Assembly (NCBI GenBank): GCA_036346205.1
Contig: JARFJB010000390.1
Coordinates: forward strand, 1,427,501-1,491,500
DNA from: Vesta saturnalis
Taxonomy: Eukaryota > Arthropoda > Insecta > Coleoptera > Lampyridae
Direction of reading: 5' to 3'
Length of the DNA: 64,000 nt
The notes below the pieces were generated by a model. That model worked only from the letters and a program-made list of their open reading frames with translations. It was not told where the DNA came from and made no database searches. A program made the position numbers and the translations under genes. How positions within the stretch are numbered: the first letter of the stretch is position 1; each line of letters opens with the position of its first letter. Positions 35,560 to 46,151 of this stretch are shown in pieces.

Positions 35560-36770
35560 TATTATTTTGGTAACATTGCATGTCAAACAAACATTTTATT
35601 TTACAAGTGTTGAATACTTTCCAATATGTAATTTGGCAACGTTTAAACTTCATGAAATTTTTACTTTCGTAAATATTAATTTGGTAGCTTTGTATGTCAA
35701 TATGACATATTATTTTACAATAGTTGAATACTTCCCAATATGTAATTTGACATTTCAACTTTCATAGCAATTTACATTTTATAAATATTATTTTGGTATG
35801 TCAAAAAGAGAGTAAATGAAAATGTAATTTGGCAACAGATAAAATTCTTAATGACCATTGTTAAAGTCCAATATTGAGGTTAATAATGTTAGCTCTTAAA
35901 ATGTTTTAATTGGTACACTTATAAATATAATTTTGGTAACATTGCATATCAAAAAGTTGAATACTTCCAAAAAATTTAATTTAGCAACTTTTAAAGCTAT
36001 GAATCACAATTGTTAAAATCAAACATTTAGGTTAATAATGTCACCTTCTCGAATGTGTAAGTTGGTACTTAAATCAATATTATTCTATAACATTGGATGT
36101 TAAAAAGTTGAATACTACCAAAAATGTAATTTGGCAACATTTAAAATTCTGAATGACAATTGTTAAAGTCAAACATTTTGGTTAATAATGTTACCTACTT
36201 AAACGTATAAGTTAGTATTTACACTAATATTATTTTGGTAACATTGCACGTCAAAAAGTTGAATGCTTCAAGAAATATAGTTTGGCAACATTTAAATTTT
36301 TTTGTCAGGCACTGAGGTTAAGAAATGTTGCTTATTAACATGTTTAAGTTGGCACTTACATTAGTATCATTTTGGTAACATTGCACCTCAAGAAATTGAA
36401 TGCTTCCAAAAATATAGTTTGCCAACATTTAAAGTGTCAAATGATAATTAGTAAAGTCAGACATTGAGGTTAAAAATGTTACTTATTAAAATGTTTATGT
36501 TGGTTCTGTCGTAAATGTTAGTTTGGTAGCATTAAACGTGAAGAATGTTACTTAATAACATGTTTAGGTTGGCACTTACATTAATATCATTTTGGTAACG
36601 TTGCACTTCAAAAAGTTGAATGCTTTCGAAAATATAGTTTGGCAACATTTAAAGATTCAAAGATAAATAGTAAAGTCAGACATGGAGGTTAAAATGTTAT
36701 TTATTAAAATTTTTAAGTTGGTACTGTCGTAAATGTTAGTATGGTACCATTAAACGTCAAAATGAGAGAT
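35560..36770. repeat. Degenerate minisatellite, unit about 145 bp
   Basis: The word TTTTGGTAACATTGCA or a variant recurs near 35570, 35686, 35790, 35930, 36085, 36232, 36369, 36516, 36590 and 36737. It is followed each time by GTCAAAAAGTTGAATGCTTC-like and AATTTGGCAACATTTAAA-like words. Most spacings are 138-150 bases, with some shortened units. There is no coding frame. It lies within the probable Helitron. Confidence 0.85.
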
Positions 36771-37593
36771 CTTATCACCATTACTTAAAAATTAAAAATT
36801 AAACACTTCCTTCAAGAGAAATTTCTTTGTTTTGCAATTTTCATATTTTTCAATATTACATATTAACCACATTCCAATCAAGTATATAATGAAAATAAAA
36901 ACGAGGATATTCATTTTAATTATATTTTTTACATCTATACCATTTTTAAGAGAATATACGTTATATTCGATAAAATAAAGTAACCACAATCAAATTACGT
37001 TCGGATTTATTCTAAAACGTGTTGTGACTCTAGCATGGTTTTAAGTGGGTAGCATTTACATGTTCACGTAACGACGAATTATTCTTCTAAAAAAAAGCAT
37101 AATTTTAGCATTTTTAACACCTGAAAATTTTGTTAACAAAATTTTACCTTTAAGTAAATATCGTAAACGGTTATCAGGGTGACCATAGAGCGGAGCGAAG
37201 CTCCACGCTAGTTAGATAAGGTAAACAAGACTACTGTAACCTAACATAATTAGATTAGGTAAATAAAACTACAATAACCTAAGATGCGTTGAAGACGGCT
37301 CCTATCGCTACACCACCCTTGCAGTTTGACATTGAAAGTGATATTTAAACCATTTATAAAATACCTATTTATATAGATAACGCATGCGCAATTCGTCATC
37401 GGCAGCACATTACTATGTCTTCCTTCTTCTTCTTCATCCTATGTTCTTTTGTTTACCGCCTCATGCTAGTAAATCATTCACTTCACAGTTTAGACAAAAC
37501 TACAACAAATAAATCCCTAGACACACCAAGTTAACGATTTAGTGTATACACGGTGTTTAGAGATGAGTCGGAAAAAGTTTAGGAGGTGATTAC

Positions 37594-40300
37594 TTGTTGA
37601 AAAGTAACGGAATTTTATTATATTTACTCCAAACCTTCTCCGATGCGTATCATCGGAGTGGACATAAATTCCTCATGCCAACACAATTTGCCAAAAGACC
37701 AGGGACACGCCACCCTCATGTGTACTATGTAACGGCAGCCATCCAGCCACTTACAAAGGGTGTACCGTGTACAAAGGCTTAAAAAACAGAAATCTCCCTA
37801 AACAGCAATTCACCCAGACAAATCAATTTTTCTTCACATGCATTAGCCACCTACAATTTCTCTTCTAACCCTTCCCAACCCATTTTCACCTCGCAATACA
37901 TTTCCTATTCTCAAATCCTAACTATAAAATCAACCCCTACTGATGATATTACAGACAAACTCACCTCCTCCTGAATGAATTTAAAAATATGTTTTCCCAA
38001 TTACTCAAACAGAACAGCATGATACTGTCCATGTTTACCACCGTCATAAATAAAGCAACTCAATAATGGCTACCTCACTACGAATAGCAGAATGGAACTC
38101 AAACGGACTAAAAAATCGCGCCAAAGAAGTAATAATATTTCTAAATTTTAAAGAAATAGACATATCTGAAAGACATTCTACAGTTATCACAAATATAAAG
38201 ATACCACACTACAATGTTTATTATACTAACCATCCTGATTGTACTGCTCATGTAGGTGCTGCCATTATCATCAGCAATCGACCACTATCAATTACTGGCT
38301 TTTTCAACAAACAAAATCCAATGCGCTCTAGTTAAAGTAAACGTATTCCCTTTGTCACTGACAGTGACGATATATTGTCCACCTAGACATGCTATCTTTA
38401 CCGAAGAATTGAACTGGATCAAGGCTCCTTTCACCTAAGGTCAGAACGCTATTTCATACTGTCCAGAGGAACAACCTAGGCTACTTGTGAACTGGTGAGC
38501 CAACTTACTGGCCAACAGATCTTGCATGAATTCCCAATCTGCTCGACTTTGCTATCACGAAAGGCATTTCTGACGTGCATAGCAAAATAGAAAGCAATTT
38601 TGTCCTTAAGTTCGGATCATTCCCCAATAGTACCAACTTTGAGCACAACTTTCATTTGGTCACCTCCACAGCCAAAATTATGCACCGCCCAACCGAACTG
38701 AGATGAATTTCAGCTTTACGTCAATGACATCGTTAAATTAATACACAGAATTCACACTCCCAGCGAAATAGACGATGTAGTAGAATACATTACTACGCTC
38801 ATACAAGAGGTTGCATGTCAAGCTACTCCAATTGAACATAAAAAACACCCGAATTTCATAACATACCGTTACATATAACGTAACCCTTTACGGAAAAACG
38901 CAGAGCCCGCATTAAATGGAAAGATCTAGATACCCTCGAGATAAGACTGCTGTGAAGGCTGCTACGCATAAAGTTAGAAACGCTATTCACTACATCAGAA
39001 ATGCAACTTTAAACTACTACCTCTCTAATCTATCACCCGACAATTACGCTATATGGAAAGCGACTAAAAAGTTTAAACGACCATTAAACCAATACCAGCA
39101 TTGAGGAAACCTGATAGAAGTTGGGCTCGATCAAATGTCGAAAAAGCTAATACTCTTACAGAGCATTTGGAACAAGTCTTCACTCCCTTACAATCCAATA
39201 ATTTTAATTTTGACATAGAAATCAAAGAATATCTCACACCTGGGAAACTCTACTTACGCTTAAGATCAATCTCCCCTGCGAAAGTGCGCAGACAGATTAA
39301 CCTAACAAACTCTTTTAAAGCTCCTGGCTACGACCTCATCACAGATAATTTTCTCAAGCTCATCACTACTATTTACAACCGTATGCTCGCCTTCTCTCAC
39401 TTTCCTACCCAATGGAAACTCGCACTAATAACTGCGATTCCAAATCCAGGTAAACCCCTACAAGAGCCCACATCGCATCGACCGATCAGCCTACTGCCTC
39501 TTGCCTCTAAAATATTTGAACGGCCATTACTCCACCGAATCATTAAAGAAACTCCTATTGAAGAAACTCAACAATGTGGTTTTTGTGAAGGCTATTCTAC
39601 AAACAATACAATGCCACCGCCTAGTAAACTACATCAAGGAAACCCTCGAGGGCAAGAAAATGTGTGCCTCAATCTTTTTAAACAACCAACAAGATTTTGA
39701 TAAAGTTTGTCATTATGGACTGCTGTATAAAATCAACAAACAACTTTCTCATCCAATTTTCCTCCTACTTAGATCCTACATAACTCAACGATACTTCCAA
39801 GTCCAATTCCAGGGTGCATTGTCAAATTATCATCCTACAAGTCTGGGGTTCCGCAAGGGAGCGTTGTCGGTCCCTTTCTTTACCTCCTTTACACTGAAGA
39901 CAAACCGACAACAGACAGTCACCTTCGATGATGATACGGTAATACTATCACCTGATAATAGGCATCTGAAACACACTTCAACCTTCTGGCTGGGTCACTG
40001 GAGGATTAAAGAAAATAATGAAAAATCCTCTCAAATTACTTTTACCACTAAACACTCCACCTGTCCTCAAGTCACCATCTATGGCCATCCCTTTAACAAC
40101 AGAAGTTAAATATCTAGGACTTCACTTGAATCAGCGATTTACCTGGAAAGTTCACATTAAAGCCAAAAGACAACTAAATATTAAAACTATAAGTATGCAT
40201 TGGATCCAAATTGTCCACAGAAAACAAGCTTTTGCTTTACAAGGTCATCCTTGCACCCATTTGGTCCTAGGTGTTGAGCACTGAGGATGTAGTAAACCGT
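37594..40300 (+). pseudogene. Jockey-like non-LTR retrotransposon, decayed
   Basis: A short end of a possible ORF1 (37594-37782) is followed by ORF2 from the ATG at 38066: LRIAEWNSNGLKNRAKEVI is the typical start of a Jockey-group apurinic endonuclease. Reverse transcriptase pieces follow across frames: FKAPGYDLITDNF near 39315, SHRPISLLPLASKIFE near 39475, CGFCEGYSTNN near 39575, and FDDDTVIL near 39928, which corresponds to the F/YADD catalytic box. The endonuclease middle is shortened and there are many stops. RNase H is not evident in the group as a whole. The 3' end is not clearly defined; a short piece near 41470-41590 may be a detached tail. Product and family are fairly secure; activity is excluded. 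Confidence 0.8.
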
Positions 40301-40399
40301 CGAACACAAAAACTCTCCAGTCCTACTAGTCGAAAACATTTCGTCCTATAGCCAACGCCCCTTGGTGTGTAAGCAATCAAACTCCCCATTTCGACCTCC

Positions 40400-43300
40400 A
40401 AATTCCGTTTCTTACTGATGTCTTCAGAAATTTCTAGATAATTGGTGTTTAAAGTGGTTTAAAAGCGCCACGTATAAATATGTGATTTAAAGGTGCCAGG
40501 TGCAAATTATTTAATAATAAATAAGTGTAAATGTTCTCTAAACAAATCGTTAAACTAACCAGAGATCAGAAACACTCAATAAAAGATAATGTCGTTGTCT
40601 CGACCGGTATATTAATTCAGGGCAGGTTCATGCTTTTTGATTTGCTTAATTACCACAAATTTCTGCTTAGTTATTTCCACTTAACATAAATATAGTAACT
40701 GCAATGTAACAATAACAAAAATTATCTCGGACGCCAAGTTATTTTTTGATAATGCTCGGAATAACTAAACCGAGGATACAACAAAAAAATTCACCAAAAT
40801 GTCAAAATAAAAGATATACAAACTATGTTTATTAAATATTTAAATTTAGAATTATATAAAGTACATCTTAAAACTAGTTGCAATAACCTTAAATTACTAA
40901 GGTGATGTAACCTTTGCACCAATATTGCGCAATATGTCGTAATAACAATGCTGTACGTTGTAAACCATACCAAAGTTGAATTTTACTTCTTGCAAATTTA
41001 TCTTTATGAAATTTGAATAGTCGAATATTTAGATCTGAATTACTTGCAAAATCATAAGCATCGAAAATACCAAAAGTAATAAAAGTAAAAAAAAAAGGTA
41101 CAAACGATAAAACTAAAAGTGCCTGCAAAAAGCAAATGTTTTAGATTTTAACATAATACAAGTTAAAAGTATCTTACCATTAAATCAATGTCACTTTTCA
41201 CAAAATTTAGGTGGAAACCCAAAAATGGCTTCCTAATCAACACCAAGTAATACTCAAAAGGACGCTTACGAATCAGGTGATATAGCGGTTCGCGAAAAAA
41301 TGTGCGCAAAAAATTAATTAAAAAATATGGGAATATAAACCCCTAGGAAGATATGCAACTTAAGTTACACCAAAATGCAAATTAAGTTGCCTACCACTTA
41401 CTTATAATTCATTAATAATCAAAAACTTTTTTATTTACAACTAAATGAACGGAGAACGTAAAAGGTTCGTTACAAATTCTGTTGCTAACAGTAAAGCACG
41501 TTCCTTGGGTCATCCCAGTGAGCTCATTGCTGATCACTCCCAACAGCCTGGAGATAGAAGATTAAACAAACTTTGACCTGAGACCACATATAGTAAATCC
41601 TGGTGACGCGTCGCTGGATGTGCCCTTCTCATGTTAATACTTACTTTGTCATACTATTTACTTATTACTGGCTATGGAGTAAATTGTAAATTAGCAGTTG
41701 GAAATTAAAGAAAAATCTTTTCAATCGTCACATTAAAAAAAATCCTCCAACTGTATAATAGACATTTCCCTGGAAAAAAAACCGATTTGATATCTAAAAT
41801 CAAGATTCACACATCCTGTTTTTCAATAGGAAACCCTGTTACTCAAATAAATTTTCTATACTTCCCATCAACAACTCAATACATAAACGAACTTGGTAAA
41901 CTTGAAAAACAATGCAAAACTATTTAAATGCGACTGAACCTTTTCGTTATCAACCACAATAACACAAACAAATTTAAACAGACACATTATGTTTCTTAAA
42001 GGCTGTATTCATCCATAATACAATTCAATTCATTTTATCGAAGCAGCAATAACAAACTTTTAATTTAAAATTCGAGATAATTAATATTTAAACCAGTTTT
42101 TTCACCACAATGAATGTGGTAAATTTAGTTCATAATTTCATAAGAAGCTGACCACATGATTTGGGTTACGTATCTATTAGACAGTTTATTAATCTTCAAG
42201 TTATAATTTTATATTGGATTGAAAGATGGATTAAACAACTATGTTGTCAATTGATTCCTTTATTTCAATATGGGTTTGAATTTTGTAATCCTTCCCGTCA
42301 TGGGAATTTAATGTTTAATCTTCTCGAAGTTCTTATGAGTTCCTCGTCAAGGCCTTATTTGGGGTTTTTCTGCTAATTGAGTTGATTGTTGACATTTTAA
42401 CTTAATCGTTGAGACTCGCCTTTGATGGAACCATAGGTAAAAGGGTACCTCGAAATTTTATTTCTTGATAGGTAAGTCAAAACATATTTTGATATTGCCT
42501 AACTCTATGTCTTATGCGTTTTAACCAGAATATGGAGATGCATTAATTTGTGTTGTTGTGCATTTTAGTATAAATATATAAATAAGTACTTTTCAGGGTC
42601 TGAAGATGACAATGTTTGTCGAAACTAGTGACCATTTGTAACTAATGGCTAAATTCTCAAATAAAACATTGTGGGGAAGTTTTAGTGTTTTCTAAGTATA
42701 CCGCTGATTATCACAACCCCATTTAGAGTTTCAAATATGGGGGCCAATAGAGAAAAAAAATCCACGACAAATTTCATCCATACGTGACACTGTTTTTAGA
42801 AAAGATAGTTGAACTAAATTTACCCAAGAGTGCTTCACCTCTATTTTGAAGTAATAGACGTTTTTCTCTGGATTTGATTTAAATGTGTAAATGAAATGAC
42901 AATTGCTAAACCAATCAATAGTGTACGACAAGGGTGAGTTTTTGGAAAAATGTATAATCCAGCGGTTCGAATTAAGCAAATAATAACATTAATCTAATTT
43001 AGTAGAATTTTAACGAGTGAAATGACTATAGATACACAAATAAAAAAAGACGCGAAAACATGATTGTTGCATTTCTATGCAAATCCTAGGAAATTATAGT
43101 TGCTTTCAAACCCATATCAGGTACATTCGTTAAAACGCATACTCATAAGGTGAACGTTAAAGTACGAACACCACTCCTTTTTTCTAGGTTTAACTCAAAC
43201 ACATACATTTTTATAATTACAATAATTGCTAAATCAATTTCTAAATTTGAATTAATAACAAACAAATAATAACCGAATCAGTAGAATCGTACTTCGTGTA

Positions 43301-43450
43301 AAATGGCTTAAAAAAAATACGGCTCCTTTTAACGAGTGTTAAAACTGATTATACTCGTAATGTAAACTAAAAGCGCAAATAGTCACGTACATTTTTCGCA
43401 ATAACAAAAACTATAGAGAACTAATGAAGTCGCATATTCTATCCTACGGT
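40400..43450. other. AT-rich interval without recognised gene
   Basis: Apart from the possible Jockey tail near 41470-41590 and a hammerhead-like motif at 42600-42624, nothing recognisable. Open stretches are short and motif-free. Confidence 0.5.
42600..42624 (+). ncRNA. Hammerhead-ribozyme-like core
   Basis: CTGAAGA (42600-42606), then TGACA-ATGTT-TGTC able to form a short stem II, then GAAAC. This fits CUGANGA-stem-GAAA. TAGT and ACTA after it (42626-42629 and 42641-42644) could form a short stem III. No complete three-stem fold with a cleavage site was found. Such motifs in insect DNA often come from Penelope-like elements. Confidence 0.3.
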
Positions 43451-43459
43451 AGCGCGGGG

Positions 43460-43494
43460 TATATAAAACAACATAAATACATGTTTGTCACAGT
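43460..43494 (+). promoter_or_regulatory. TATA box and initiator of a possible host gene
   Basis: TATATAAAA (43460-43468) in a locally GC-rich context (GCGCGGGG just before) is followed, about 30 bases from its first base, by TCACAGT (43488-43494), an arthropod initiator-like sequence. An ATG follows at 43513. TATA-to-initiator spacing is right for a polymerase II core promoter. Confidence 0.5.
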
Positions 43495-43512
43495 AGTATA
43501 GTAATTCAAAAC

Positions 43513-43560
43513 ATGGCAGATGTGATTCGAAAAACAAAAAATGTACAGTTTAAGATTGAA
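43513..43560 (+). CDS. Candidate first coding exon, unknown gene
   Basis: The ATG at 43513 opens MADVIRKTKNVQFKIE and the sixteenth codon is followed directly by GTAAGC, a strong splice-donor match. It lies 23 bases after the putative initiator, so it would be the first coding exon, ending in phase 0. I do not recognise the peptide. Downstream the sequence runs into a TG microsatellite and then a retrotransposon cluster, and no second exon was found in the window. It could be a real gene with a long intron, or chance. The promoter-exon-donor combination makes it better than random. Confidence 0.35.
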
Positions 43561-43692
43561 GTAAGCGGTCAGTTAATGTGGTTAAATACTATAAATCCCC
43601 TTTCTATAACAATACAAACATAACCATTGTCATAAGAATTCGTTTCATTAGCTTTAAAGAAAAAAAAATAACTAGATCAACACAGCACAGGG

Positions 43693-43693
<1 letters not shown>

Positions 43694-43760
<67 letters not shown>

Positions 43761-43778
43761 GTGTGTGTGTGTGTGTGT
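43694..43778. repeat. (TG)n microsatellite
   Basis: About 42 TG units, with one C interruption at 43756. Confidence 0.98.
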
Positions 43779-44229
43779 ACATAGGTATATGTATGTTTAT
43801 ATATATTCATACAGTAAGTATTCACTCTATACTTGACTTTGTCTGTATTTCTACTTCTTACTTACTTACGTGTCGGGGCAGTAGGGAAATAACTGTCCGG
43901 TAGTAGGAGTATCGGTTAGTAGGGAATGCTACATCGTTTGGGGCACGATTTGGCTAGTAACCGGTCAATTCAATTCAATTCAATATATATTTATTTGCCC
44001 ATAATCGATATTTTACAAATAGTATTTTATCGACATTCCTCCAGGTGTACAATCAACGCCCTGTAGAAATGCTTACATTCCCGTGTCATTAACAATGCAC
44101 CTTAACTAGGGTAGGGAAGAGGCTCGCCGAGCTCCGGGGTAGTGTGAAACCCTGTGCAAGCAATCCTGAGTCAAATAAAAACACGCTGCTCCGCTTGCCT
44201 CCTCCCTCGTGTTACCTATATTAAGATGT

Positions 44230-45560
44230 TGGAGTCGTCGCCGAGGCGGCGGCTCCCTCATCTGTACTCGGGCTATTCCCTCATCCTTTAATTAAGGACA
44301 CCGCAGGTGCCTGTGCACGAGCTATTCCCGTACCCGCCCTATGTTGCATTATCTAAGATGCGGCCATCGCATCTGTACGTAAGCTAATCCTACGTCCGTT
44401 CCTACGTTCTTATTTTAACTAAGTCACCCACCGGTAGCTGTCCGCCGGTTATTCCTGCGGCCACCTGTTCCTAACTTAAATTTATTTCAAACCTGCGCAG
44501 ATGCAGGTTGTGACGCGGGCCGCCCGCGCCCCGCCCTATTTCTTTGTTCCTTACCTAGAGGTGTGACATGACACCTGTACGCGGTCTAACACCGCGCCCT
44601 TTCCCTAATTTCTTAATTAGGACGCTATTTGGCGTCCGAGCGGCGGCTATTCCGACGCCCCGTGCCTATTTCTTAAAAACTATCTTATGATCTAACTAAG
44701 AATCTTGGGTTTCCGGACGCAGCCGTCGACCCAATCATCTGTGCACGAGTGATGCCCGTGCCCACTTTTTAAATTAATGTTAGTTCTAATTCTAAGTAAG
44801 CCGCCCTTGTTCCACGTAGTGGTTCAGGGGCGGCTGTACGCGAGCGCAACTCGCGTCCATTTCCTTACGCTTATTCTACTTAAAACTTCCTTCTCCCCAG
44901 AGTTGGAGCGGGGGAGAAGAAAATTTGTGCGACGGTGAAGCCTTCGCCCGTTTTAGTTACTTAATCTACGTGTTTTAAAAACTACTTAACTAGGATACCC
45001 CTGATTTCGCCGAAACTAGAAAATCAAAGGTATCATACACGAGCCACGCCCGTGTTAGTTTACGCTAACTAAGAACACCGTCCTTTCGGTGGCAGGCGGC
45101 GAAAGGAAGGTGCCTGCGCACGACTGGTGTCGTACCCGTTTCGTACTCCCTAAGATTCCGCCGCTCTCGGTGAACCGAGAACGGCGGCATCTGTGCACGA
45201 GTGAAGCCCGTGCCCGCAAGGCTACGGCTAAGGATTTGCATACGCCGGCTACAGTCGGCGGCCGCAACTCCTGTACGCGAGTGAGGCCCGCGCCCTCGAG
45301 AGATACCTCTAAGGGTCCGCGTTCGCCGGATACAGTCGGCGACCGCGGTCCCTGTGTGCGAGTGAGGCCCGCACCCATACATGCATAAGGTACGCGCCGT
45401 TTCCGGCGACGGAGCTTATCGTCTCCGTCGCCGGAAAGGACGCCGCCTGTACGCGAGTGAAGCTCGCGCCATCGACGCTACTTATCTAAGTCGACGCTTT
45501 TCCCTTGAAGGAAACGCGTCGACTGTACGCAAGTGAAGCTTGCGTCCGGTCAAACCTACT
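44230..45560. repeat. Array of about 16 alternating hairpins in the R1-group 3' UTR
   Basis: Two hairpin types alternate with a spacing of 60-110 bases. Type B follows the formula CTGT-stem-(AG)TGAAG or CTATTC-stem-CC. Examples: ACGCAAG-TGAAG-CTTGCGT (45525-45543), CGCGAG-TGAAG-CTCGCG (45453-45469), ACGCGAG-CGCAA-CTCGCGT (44838-44856), CGCGGT-CTAAC-ACCGCG (about 44580-44596). Type A is longer and different in every unit: GATGCG-GCCAT-CGCATC (44357), AACCTGC-GCAGAT-GCAGGTT (44490), AGGTGT-GACATG-ACACCT (44559), GGACGC-TATTTG-GCGTCC (44620), a 9-bp stem near 44889-44919, and a 13-bp stem near 45402-45440. Stem sequences differ between units but both sides change together. Confidence 0.85.
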
Positions 45561-46151
45561 CAAGCACTAGCACTTTTCCGTCATTTCCGCAGGATAAACA
45601 CTGTCACTCGCGGTCACTAGCACTAGCACTTTCACTAACACCGTCGCCCCCACGTCGCTCCGACTCCGTGGCTGCTCCGGTGGTCCTTATTCGCTACTCC
45701 TTCCCGTCGATTCGCTGCCCTCGGAAGATCGGCGACGTCCAATAAAAAACTTGGCAACTTCCACTTGACCCGAAACGATGCCGTGGATGGACCTTCGTTC
45801 GCCCGTCGTTTCTTTACGAGCGACATCCGGTTGACGCAAGGTCCGCACCGACCTGCGGCTTCTTCCACCCTGCATCCCACCCACGGCAACCATTCGCAAG
45901 ACCTTTACGTGGTTATCGGGGATCCGTTTCTTCCGCCTCTCTTCCGAGGGGGCCTACTCTAACACCGGAACGTAATTTAGATCCGGTGGTCCTTAACGTA
46001 GTTTGCGCGCGACACTAGGAAACTTGAAGCCGCACGCGCGCCCGCCACTGTCAAATCCGGGTTTTTATATTGTCCCAATCGGTAATAAAGTCATAATCGG
46101 TGATGTGTCACAATAGGTAAAAAGACGCGATTTTAGTAATAACGACCCGGA

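Larger units (their letters stand above)
31974..37211 (+). mobile_element. Probable non-autonomous Helitron
   Basis: The right end has the Helitron signature: hairpin GGAGC-GAA-GCTCC (37192-37204), then ACG and CTAG (37208-37211), followed by T in the host. The left end is less certain. The sequence AACTCTCAAATTCGGAATAT occurs at 31974 and again at 33561 after different upstream DNA, which marks it as a terminus (TCTC start). No Rep or helicase reading frame is present. The element could be 31974-37211 with a second left end inside, or 33561-37211 next to a truncated relative. It contains a TA microsatellite and a minisatellite. Confidence 0.5.
31836..37476. repeat. Inverted repeat pair (foldback-like host) around a large insert
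   Basis: 31836-31905 (CTAGTAAAGGAGACCGCAAA onward, with GGAACATAGGATGAAGGATG) is the inverse of about 37390-37476, with some indels and an extra (GAA)n stretch at the right. Internally, the 41 bases at 31911-31951 and 37212-37252 are direct repeats with four differences. At the right, a second related unit follows immediately (37253-37288), so these are tandem units of the host sequence. The host would be about 0.5 kb without the insert. Confidence 0.6.

Noticed and set aside
35560..36770. CRISPR-like array
   Set aside because: Units of about 145 bases are degenerate throughout, with no short exact repeats and unique spacers, in a eukaryotic context.
43578..43903. Open frames of 68-73 codons through the TG array on both strands
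   Set aside because: They only reflect the stop-free dinucleotide repeat (Cys-Val or His-Thr runs).
45055..45388. Overlapping open frames of about 100 codons on both strands in the hairpin array
   Set aside because: GC-rich hairpin DNA lacks stops by composition; the region is the 3' UTR of the R1-group element and no frame spans the array.
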